Shown here: positions 34,401 through 46,400 of the stretch, one piece after another
Layout: every line of letters begins with the position of its first letter
How positions within the stretch are numbered: position 1 is the first letter of the stretch
From: Panopea generosa
Lineage: Eukaryota > Mollusca > Bivalvia > Adapedonta > Hiatellidae
Direction: 5' to 3'
Length of the DNA stretch: 64,000 nt
Assembly (NCBI GenBank): GCA_029582155.1
Contig: CM055901.1
Span: 4,450,374 to 4,514,373 of the forward strand
The notes under the pieces: model-generated
Database searches by the model: none
The model's input: the letters and a program-made list of their open reading frames with translations, nothing else
Told to the model about the DNA's origin: nothing
Position numbers and translations under genes: made by a program

Positions 34401-37400
34401 GCTTTACATTTATGCTTGTCTGACTGTCTGTGACAACTGAATTGTGGGTACAGGCAAGCAAATCTTCGTCTTGTGTTTGCGTGTTTTGAAAAGTCAGACA
34501 CTGAGTAGATTTTAGCTCGCCTTTTTGAAAAAAAACGAAGAGCTATTGTCATGACCCTTGTGGCCGCTAGTTAAAGTTTTATGTTTAGCTCAGCTTTTTC
34601 CCTGTTTCTGAACAGACTGCTCATGTTATGGTGACTAAACTCCATAAACACATTCATATTATGTTGTAGAAACAATTCATATAGCTAACTTACCTTAATT
34701 TTCATAATTTGGGCTCTAAAACCTCGGATAAAGTTTTTTGTTTAGCTCAGATTTGGTTAAAGTTTTATGATTAGCTCAGCTTTTCCTGAACAAATTACCT
34801 GTGTTTTGGTGACTTGACTTTTCAACACATTTATATTATGTTATAGAAACAATGTATATAGCTAAATTTCCATACTTTGGGTTCTAAAACCCTAAGTTTA
34901 AAGTTTTTGTTTAGCTTGGGTTTGATTTTTTTTTCAAAATCAGTTGGGTATTATAAGAATTGTTGTACATGTAAATGCATCTGGAATGATAAATATATCA
35001 CAGATAAGAAATACTTCACATCATTGTTTGAATATGCCAGGCCCATTGTCCCATTATTTCTTAGTTACCTGCCCGAGTCCAACCAAGACCCCCACTCTGC
35101 TGCCAATGTTGTTTTGTATTTAATCAAATACTCTTCCCCATTTTAACTTTGTTACTGACCCAAAGACCCTCACCATTTCAACTTTGTTACTAACCCCAAG
35201 ACCCTCACCATTTCAACTTTGTTACTGACCCCAAGACCCTCACCATTTCAACTTACTTACTGGCTCCAAGACCCTCAGCATTTCAACTTAGTTACTGGCT
35301 CCAAGACCTCACCATTTCAACTTTGTTACTGACCCCAAGACCCTCACCATTTCAACTTCGTTACTGACCCCAAGACCCTCACCATTTCAACTTTGTTACT
35401 GACCCCAAGACCCTCACCATTTCAACTTTGTTACTGACCCCAAGACCCTCACCATTTCAACTTTGTTACTGACCCCAAGACCCTCAGCATTTCAACTTAC
35501 TTACTGGCTCCAAGACCCTCACCATTTCAACTTTGTAACTGACCCCAAGACCTCACCATTTTAACTTTGTTACTGACCCCAAGACCCTCACCATTTCAAC
35601 TTTGTTACTGACCCCAAGAACCTCACCATTTCAACTTTGTTACCACCCCCTGCATAGACCTGTTTATTAAACTCAATAGTTAGAGTATTGATTTTTTAAA
35701 CTAATCACCATTATGTTTAAAAAGTTTACTTCACTGACTTTGACAATTGGGTATTACCCGCCTCCACATGTAAAAATGTTGGTAAACGTTTCAGAAGTTC
35801 TGTGCAGCAGCACATGAGTTACTTTTGGACTATCTCTTTATAATGTTTCTTGTCGCATAAAAAATCGAAGCTTTCATCGTTTTACTAATGTTTTTACATG
35901 TGGACTTTTTTTTTTTTAATTGGATTTGATGTGTGTTACTTCATTTTTTTTTGTGTCTATGTAATTATTTTAAACAACCGTGGCCAATATAATTTCCTTC
36001 GACCTTTCCATAGGACTAGTATATCATAATTCTAGATTAAAGTAAGGACAAGTGGTTTTTGGTCAGGACAAGCAGATTTTCGAAATACTAACCTGACTGG
36101 ACATGTGAAATAAAAAATAATGTAATGGCCGGTGATGTTGTTAAAAACAACACTATTTTTATTGTTGTACATAATGTTCTAATCATTGTGGGGAATATTT
36201 TATATACCTGCAGGGAATACAATGTCATGATATTAACGTTTCCTTGCTACTGTTTAATTCATTAATCAATGATAAATTGAATGAATATTAAGCGTCATTT
36301 TTGTGCCATTGAGGGCAAACAAACGATCAGTTAACCTAACCACTGTTTCCTGGGATCCTGTATGGTTAACCAGAAATAGAGCACACCCAATCTCCACAAG
36401 TAACTGATAACTTCCCCACTTGAATCAGTGGTGCGAGACAAATATTAATGAGACACAATGTCGTATATCAATCATCACGGAGACTGTTGCCAGGCGGGGA
36501 TTCAAACTCACAACCCCTGGTCATTAATCAAAGTGAAAATATATTGTTAGAAAGACGTCTTTAGCAATATTTCATTTATTGATATTTTTTTTTATTATAT
36601 CCAGGTCATTCACAATATCAATGATAAAAGCCATATGTGAAGTTCTTGACGTGCCTAGATCTGGATCCAAGGATGAGATTTGTGACAGGCTTTTGGAATG
36701 GCTGATGCATCCTGAAAACTCAGGGAAAAAAGTGCCACAAAAACGAAAGAGTAAGTGATGAGATGACCAAGTTGTCTAACATGTGTCATCTAATAAGCAA
36801 TGGTATAAGTCAGGAGTTCCGAGCCCACCCTCTGTCTGGAAACTTTGCGTGAAAGTTTGTCAGTTAGGCCAAAACAAAATAAAACTGTGGTTCCGGTAAC
36901 CTGGCTGACCCTATCTTTTTGGCTCCGACTCAAAATTATTTTATGGCATTTGCTGGCAGTCACCAGCCGAATCTGCTACTTTTGATAAATCTTATAATCT
37001 TTTTACGAGTGTATAATTCTTAAGAGAGCCGCTTGCAAAACGGTTTTCGCGATATTGGAAAGTATGGAAAATGGCATTTTCTGCGGCGACAGTTCTGGCC
37101 ATTACATTCACTGCTCCAAGAATAGGATAGTCTGATGTCCCGGGCTTGTCAAATCTGGAACCGGGCATGTGCCTTTTTCAAAGTTACTTGCCCGTCAAGC
37201 TTGTCTTAAACAATCGAACAAGATAGTTTTCACAATACACAGATCTGCAAATATCTCTATTCGATATGACACGAGTCATACTGTTGTTAATAGGCCATAA
37301 CTAACCAGTAGAAACCAGTTCAAAGCTCGCAATGATGGCAAGTGACTAGACTTCACAGAAAGTACTTTCCACATGACTGGTATTACAGTTTTACACCATA

Positions 37401-40400
37401 TTGCTCATTTTTGGTCTAGCTGTTTGCAGCTGCACATCAAAAAATTCTACAGTTAAAATGTCAGATCATATTACAACAGGTATTTAATTCATCTATCCAT
37501 ACTACAGGTCCAGTTCAGCCAAAATAAAATAGTTTTAAAAAATAAAATGTTTTTCTTACCTTCCTACCCTATTTTTTCAGCATGTTACCAGAACCACAGT
37601 ATTATTTTGTTTTGGCCTTACTTGCTATGGTCAACACAGGTTGTATCCCAGTTTTTCCTCCATTAATAAAACTGTGTATGCCATATATAACCTGTCATGT
37701 GTTGAAAGTGGCGACAATATTAAGATGGACATAACAGTATTAAAACAAATTTTGTTAAAATGGCCATATAACTTATTATGATCTTATTAATTTTGAAATC
37801 CTAATTTGTTTATTTTCCAGTTACATGTACATGTATATGATTGATAGTATTGTTCTGATGGCTGAATATACTTGCTGAAATATCAACATAAAAAAAAAAT
37901 GTTAACCCATATTTGATTTTCCAAAACCACATTTCGAATAATCTAAAGAAAGGCAATATATACAGTAGCACGTAAGTGGAAACAGTACATGGACTCTTAT
38001 TTTTTGTTTTCTTTAAAACAGGGAAAGAAAAGAAAGAAAAAGGAAAGAAAGAGAAAAAAACAAAAGACAAAAAAGTGAAGAAGTCAAAACCGAAAGCTAA
38101 GTCTAAGGCTGAAGCTGCAGATTCTGATGAGGATGAGGATGAACATGATGAAGATGAAAACGAGGATGAACCAGAAGTTGAATCTGACAAATCTGATGAT
38201 GATAAGGAAGCATCAGACTCTGGTGATGACAGTGATGATGATTTTAAGGTATTTATTTTCTGCTGAATGATATCACTGTGTGATTAAATTTATTTATTGC
38301 GCATCTTACAAAATGCTTTAGTAGGCAAAGTTGGGCTTTAATTATATCTCCCTTTTCCTGTGCTTTCCATCTGTCACATAATCTTGTCTGGATGACTTGT
38401 ACATTTTAGGAAGGCGAGCAAAGCTCTGACTTCCTTAGCTGTTGTGCAGCCCCAGCAATCTGTTATACAAACTACGTATGGCAGGAACCGCCATATTCAT
38501 CTGACCGATAATATAGTTCACAACTTTCCACACGCATTTATCGTAGCAGAGGATGTATCATACAACAAAAGTTTCAAAGTTTTTTATTTATTGTGGATGT
38601 TTTTCTTAACAAAAGTTCAAAAATACGATACGGGAAGCATACAATTTGCATGGAAATGCGGAAGAATACACTTATCTTGCTGTACTCTAAAAAACACGGC
38701 AATTTTCATTGATAAAAAAATGTTTTTCGCATTTACTACTATGTATAGTGACGTCATCTGGTGAGGGGGGGATATAATATCAAACACCATTCGACATGTA
38801 ATCATTAATGGGGTGAAATATTGATATGTTTTTGATATGATTACTCGTAGTTTGAGTAAATAGTGATTGTAAGTGTAATTTTATTCACTACGGATTTTCC
38901 TCTTTTAATTTTGATAGTAAAATAACGAAATAAGGTTCGGGGCTACATTTGTTGTTTATAGAAAAACGCGCCAATCTGTCATCTTATGCAAGCAGTGTAT
39001 TGATGAACATATTTAACGGTTAATTAGGTCATCCAGCCGTTATGTTTGTTGTGTTTCTGTGTTGTATTTTTTAGATTGATTAAATCTAGGTCACGCAACA
39101 CCATTTATAATGCTATTTATTGATTATTTATATTGTTGATTGAAAGCTATATGAGAATCGAACATAACTCAAGTCAATATACGCGTAAGTCTGTAAGTAA
39201 GTCATGTTTGTTTTGGTCTAGACAAAGAGTTATGGATATGTGTTGTATATTCTCGGACAATCAGGAACATTTTGTGCTGAATGCGTTTCGTTATCCATAA
39301 ATCATAACTATTGAACTGGATATATTAAAATTGACTGGAGTTGTACATTACTACTCAATTCTTTCGATTTTGGAGAAACATCAGAATATGAAGGTTTGTT
39401 TGTGAAGCTTTCATATAGGTTGTTCATGTCGATAACTTTTATGTGGAGATGTGGAAAGGAATCCTTGACCACCACGTTACCAGTTTACAAAATGTCTTGA
39501 AATGGATATTTTCACCAGGGTCATCAAATATTCAGTCAATTTTCACACGGAAGACGGTGTGTACCATGGTGTTTGCATTTTTTCAAATGCATTATTAAAA
39601 CCGTTTGATAGCTACTGTTGGAAAAGTATTGATATGGACTCTGTATTGTATGCAGGAGATTATTTATACAGATACACAAAAGAAATATTTAACACACCAC
39701 ATTCTTTTCTAAATCCCAATGAATTGCCTTTTAACATATCAGAAATCTAACTAAGTTCTCCAATTTTCTGAACCTACATTTTCGCACTAACACAAGAAGC
39801 GAGCCTTCCCTCAGGCCCTTCAGGTCTTTTGATTTATTGATTTGGCAAAACTTGCTGCTTCCAGAAGGATCAGCATGAGGTCAAGTTACATGTATTTATA
39901 TCCCTTTAACAGTCTAGTTTGATAAATTTTGTTATAAATTTTTGTTCTGAATAATTCCTCCGACATCTGTGGTTAGATTTAGCCAAAACTTACTGGGATG
40001 GATCATTGTTGTGTAATTTGCGCATATCCCTTTTACTTTTGGGGTCAATGCTTTGTTTGGTTAAAAATCTTGTCAGGATGTCTCCTCTGTCGTCTGAAGT
40101 CAGATTTCAGCCAAAACTTGCTGTGAAGGAACAGTGTGAGGTCAAGATGTGCATATTTATTTTTAGCTTTTCTGGGCAAAGGCACTCGGCATTTATAGGA
40201 TAGTTCTAGGTCTTGTTATCCCAGTTTCAGTGTAATGTGAATAGGTGGGGAGCCATACCATCTGTCTGCAGGAAGTTACTCCCGGGTATCAGCGTTTAGA
40301 ATACAGTATCAAGTAGACACCGTCACGATATGACTGAAAAATTAAATAAATAATTATTCACTGAAAGCACACATAAAAGAAATCCCTTTATGTAAAGCGG

Positions 40401-43400
40401 ATATAATACTACGAGGCAGGAGCGTAAAATTCCAAAGAGAAAAATTGTAAATAGTAGTTTGATCGAACAAGTAATTTCTGCTCTACGAATATTCCAAAAT
40501 GTAAAAGAATATTGAAAGATCAGAAAACAACTGAATCACCAGATGCAAATATAAATCCAGATGAACTTTGCTGGGAAACAAATGTGCGGAGTGCGTGGTC
40601 CAGTGGTAGAGCACTGAACTCATGATCAGAAGGTCGGGTATCGATTCTCTGCCAAGGCTTTGTGTGGTGTCCTTGAGCAAGACACTTTTCTGCATATGCT
40701 TTGTACTGGTTCTAACCAGGAAGACTTTGAGTGTGATATGCCAAAGTTGTAAGAACTTGTTTCACAATCAAAGTAAAACAAATAAGTGTAAACGAAACAA
40801 GTGTGCTTACTGTACGTAAATTTTGCTGCCAAGATTTGTCAGATTTGATCAACATGTCAAAACAGATGTTTGAACATAAAACAATGAAAATGGTCGAAGT
40901 TATAATATATGGGCATGTGACAGTTCACAGTATTAAAAGGACAAAGGAATCTTGTATTTACAACCCTTCAGGGGACTTTAAAACACAGTGATAAATCTAT
41001 ATGACATTGACAAATTTTTCTGCCATCAGTGGTTGTTCAATATTAACAACTCTCTATTTAATAATACAAATTTATTCCACTCTTTGCTAGCAAATGGTAT
41101 TTTTACTATATACATGTTTTAAGGAACCTCCAAAAAAGAAAGCGAAAAAAGCTGCAACTCCAAAAGTTTCCTTGAAAGCAAAAAAAACGAAAACAAAAAA
41201 AGAAAAGACCCCAGTATCGAAACCTAAAAAGGCTACACCGAAAAAGAAAGCAACTCCGGTAAAGAAAAAGGAAAAAGGTATATAAAATGATCTCTATGAT
41301 TTTTTAGAACTTCAATTTTTCTGAATCTTGAAATGCTAGGGATTTGGGCTGCCTTTCACAATTTCTTTGAGCCAACTTTATTTTCATTTTAAGAATATTA
41401 TGAATAATGTTAATTGTGTTAATTTTACAAAAGATTTTTGTGAAATGCAAGCCTGATGACTTAATGAAGCATAATCCTTACTGCATTATAATGTAAGTGA
41501 TCAAAAGTCTTGCTTGATAAATAATATCTTAAATCAAGTTTATACAAATGGTAGCCTTTTAGTTCTAGGTGAACATGCATAATTTTTAATTATAAAGTAA
41601 CTTCAAAATTGAAAGTCATATAGTTTGGATATTCTGCATGTATCGCAGACTGATAGATAATATACTATTAAAGTTGATTTTTGGTGGTGTTCCAATATTT
41701 TATATATTTGAAGAGATTTTTTATTTAGATACTTTTAATGTATACTGTCTCATTAAATGTTGTCCAATATCAAATGACCACTACTGGTGAGCTAAATTAT
41801 TTGACCCAATTCTTGATTCTGTTTGATGATGGCAATTTTACAACTATCTTCCTTGGCAGAAGTAGAGGATGACATATCAGATATCAGTTCGGACTCTGAT
41901 GACGAACCTTTAAAGCCAGTTAGCAAACCTAAAGGACCCCCTACTGTAAGTATTCTATATCATTATATACGAGTGTGTTGTTTACAAGTGTAGGAGAAAT
42001 GGACATATAAATCAAAATGTAAAATGAAAAAAAAATAAAGAATATGTTTTAAGTTTGATTGGTTGTCTATCCCTGAAAACAGATGGTTAGTCATCTTAAT
42101 GGAATAGCAGATGTGTTTTTATTTGTTGAATTTACCTTATAATCCTGTAGATGTACATACTGATAATGACAATTTGCTCAGAACGGTGATGCAATGGACC
42201 GTTAACATTGGACAGGTTGAATGCCCAAAAACAATGTTAACATAAAACAAATATTATAATGAAGTACTAGAGAAAATTTCCAGGTGTTAGGCTAGAAAAG
42301 TTACTGGTTCATTTCAGGATATATTTCATTTTAAACTACAGTTGAAACTTGTTATCTCGATATTGGAGGGACTGCCAAAAAAACTCGAGATATCCGAATA
42401 TCTACATAGATTTTGTCTCAAAATCAATATTTATTTCCATCAACTGGGCTGCGTTCAGCACGGTTAAACATGTTTACTTTATTTATAAACACAAACTGTG
42501 AGCTAACGGATGAAAAGTAAACGGAAATCGTCTACTTGGCTATGTCCCTTCACTTCCCATTAAGTCATGTGATTAAACACGCGCAAACAGCTCGCAGAGG
42601 TGTTTAATCTGTCAGCTAACGATAAAAGCGAACATGTCGTTCAGTTCTGTTCACTTCTGTAATCTGTAATCAAACGTTTACACACAAATTAACGCAGCCC
42701 ATATAAGTGGTGCAAAGCACGTCAATTGTACTTTCATATTACGGTCCGTGCAGTAGAATTACAGTCGTGATAAATGCTCATATCCGGGCCCTTCTTCAAA
42801 TTTCTCGGCAGTGTGAGATGTAAGTTGAGGCTGATTGGTTGAATCAAATGATATTTAAACCAAATTAACATGCAATCACCCAATTCGATGACACGATGTT
42901 TGCAACGTTCTGTAAGTCATTAAAACACACCTTTGTCGTTGATCGGTTATTAGTGTTGCGTCATAAACAAACTGTGAAAAATGGCACGTGGCGTGGAAAC
43001 AGGCACAGTATTATGTCAACAATAAATATATCGAGACAAACAATAAATTAAAGGAGTTAAATGATCAATCGGGGGACTAAAACTGGGATCGTGATATCCG
43101 GAATATCGACAGAGACAATATCGAGTTAAAAGGAGTTTATTTATATAAGCAAAGAAGGGGAAAAGTTGGGACTGGCAAAAAATATCGATTGAAGCAATAT
43201 CGAGATAATGAGTTTCGACTGTACCTGTATTTTTACTGGCACTTGTATTAGAAACTTTTTTTTTTGTATGCTTCAAGGGTTTACAACTGTAACCATGTAC
43301 AAATATATATATGTTGATCAGACCTGGTGTAGTCAACTGTCTGTTCAGGGTTTGTTTTTGTTTGTCTCCTTATTCGCCTGATTATAAAAACAAGGATATG

Positions 43401-46400
43401 TAACAGAACGAGAAAAAAAATGAAGCCTGTCTGAGAATCAAACGTGAGACCTTTCGCTTGCATGGGAAATGTTCTACCAACTGAGATAGCCACCTAATTA
43501 CATACTCTCTCCTAACAGGTTACGAACACTGACATAATCCTTCAAAAACTTAAAATGTGTCCTTGAATATTCATAGAGACTAGTAACCACATTAAGGTTT
43601 CTAGGAATATATTTACAGTGCTCCAAGAAAAAAAAAATTTGAGTAGGTTGAAAAAATCTACTTGCCCTGGCTGAAAAATAACTTGCCTTTATCAATGGTT
43701 CACATGCCCAGATTTTTATTACCAATACACCTTGTGGTATAATATGAATTATGTAAACATAGACTTAAATGTATTAATTTTATGTAGGGTTAGCTCCCCT
43801 TAACATTATGCATAGATCTAAATCACACAGTTTTAGAGTTTGAATAAGACCGGGAGAACTGACTATGTCTGTCAGTATGTCCAACTTATAATGTTGTATT
43901 TAATCTTTGTTCTTTATTGACTATCATTTCTGTTCTGTCGACTTAGTGGCAGTGTGGGAGCAGGAGTTTATTTAAAACATTATTTTAAATATCTTTCTCT
44001 TGTTTTCTTAATATTGCTTCATAACATACAATTATGGCAATGTCAAGCCTACAAAGCTATTCAATCTATCAAAGAGAACTTGGCAATATGATAAATAAAT
44101 GCAGTCTATGATAGCTATAGTGAATGTACATAGGTCACTTACAACAGCCTCGCTGTTAAGCTAGCTTTTACAGCGAGACGGTTGAAGTGCACTGACTTTA
44201 TTGGAAGTTAAGCAATGAAGTGCGGGGTTAGTACTTGGATGGGTGACCGCGGTCACTTTAATGGCGACTAGGATTAACTTTCGAACCTGCGTCTGCACGA
44301 ATCTCTCTTTCCTTGGGATGGGCAGGATATGGCCAGGAACTGCGGGAAGCCACAGGCTGTGCAGTTGGGGCTAAGCCCTAAAGGTTAAAGAGGGGAGAAG
44401 TGTAGTGAATGTACATAGGTTACTTACAACAGCCTTGCTGTTAAGCTAGCTTTTACAGCGACACGGTTGAAGTGCACTGACTGTATTGGATGTTAAGAAT
44501 GAAGTACGGGGTAAGTACTTGGATGGGTGACCGTGATCACTTTATAGCCTTCAAATGTCTAGAAAGTGCAACTAGTCAACTATATTTCAAATATTAAAAA
44601 AAAAAAAATTCGTCTTAATTGTTGGTTGCAATATTATATTTAAATCATGCCAAAGAAAATTATACGCTGAAACTACACAACCAAAAAGCAATTACTATAA
44701 TACCCCACCCACATATTTCTTTGCCGTAAACTCAATTTAAATATCAACATTCACGTTTTCACAGAAGAAAATTTATATACATACAGTTCGCATTATTGTA
44801 AATCTACAAAATATTTATAAAATTACCAGACCCTAATGCTGAAATTTTACATAACGCGATCGTTCGTAAATTATCTGCAAAAACATATAAATTAGATTTT
44901 AGAAATCATTACCATTTTGGCAAAGGGAGGTAATTTTATACTCTTCATAATGGAGAATTTGAGAGACACCCGCGAATTATGTCATCGTCTTTTTTTTGTC
45001 TTTGCTCGGGTAGGTAGGTTATTAAAAATAGATTAATTTATATTCAAAGATATCCACCAATCACATTAGAGGGATAAAAATAGATAAATGAATATGCATG
45101 AGAGGTTTTCCAAAGTGGTATTATTGGGCATGTGGTGTGATAAACACCGCAGCGGTCAATTGTTTATACTGATTAGTTACGGTCTTTAAACAACAGTTTG
45201 AACGTGTCATATCAAATAGAGATATTTGCAGACGTGTGTATTGTGACAACTAGCTTGTCTGATTTTTAAGACAAGCCCAACAGACAAGTAACTTTGAAAA
45301 AGGCACATGCCCAGATCCAGATTTGACAAGCCCCGGGCATCGGACTATTCTATTCTTGGAGCACTGATTAAAGTTGCAATTTCCGTTGGGCGCCAATGTG
45401 ACAGGAAGAGAAAAATATGCAGCCAGTCTGGGACTCGACCCTAGGGTCTTTTTTTTTTACAATTCTAGCCATACGTTTCTCCTAACATTTTATGAACACA
45501 CTGTCGGATAAACACGTTGTTGGTAGTCAGTAATATAAGTGAACAGATTGCAGCTTGTGTAACAGTATTGTTTCCAGTACAGACCGCAGCTTGTGTAACA
45601 GTATTGTTTCCAGTATTAAAAATATGACTTTTTTTTTCAGAATGATGAATTAAAAGATGTTATTAAGAAAATGTTAGACAGTGCAAATTTGGAAGAGGTC
45701 ACAATGAAAACTGTATTAAAAGATGTAAGTAGCATATTATTGATCATGTTGGTAGGCCTACCATATATATATATATATAATATATACATCTGAATTAAGT
45801 AACTTGCAAACTTTCATAAAGGTTTGGATTGAGCGGGACTTGAACTTGCAACCTCAGTGGTAAGACATAAGTGATATTGAGAGGACACCTTAGACCGCTC
45901 TATCACGGAGGATCCAAGGAATTTCCATAGTAAAGTGACAGTACAAGTATAAACAAGTCGTATAATATACATGTAATATTATAAATGAATGTTAATTAAT
46001 ATTTCATGGGGTTCTGTTTTTAGTTCATGGTGGCATGTGTATGTTGAAAAGGACGAAATACTGTGTATAATTGAGGAAAGATATGTAAAGAAAAATAATG
46101 ATTTTGAGGAAAGTAAGCTTTTTGCAAAATTTTGTTAGAGAATTCAAGCGTTAGGGGAATACCTTTTCTGATATTCAAGTGCTGGGGTACCTTTGTGCTT
46201 AAATGGCCTGTAGAGAAGCCTGGTTTTATATATAGATTGTGCAGATACACTCGGGTCCCGTTATAACGCGGATCTTGGGGTCCACAAAACGAAACCGCGT
46301 TATAAGCGGACCGCGTTATAGCGATAATTACCTCGAAAAAAATCGATGTCGGTTTTTCACACCTATCGTGCTGTCCTACTGTGAATGGGTATTGTTTGCA

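Noticed and set aside
38400..39830. TIR element bounded by ggaaggcgagc and gcgagccttccc
   Set aside because: The inverted match is only about 11 bases with a gap and no target duplication was seen.
44182..44258. Functional 5S rRNA gene
   Set aside because: Only the internal control half matches 5S; the 5' part is different and no terminator follows at the right distance.
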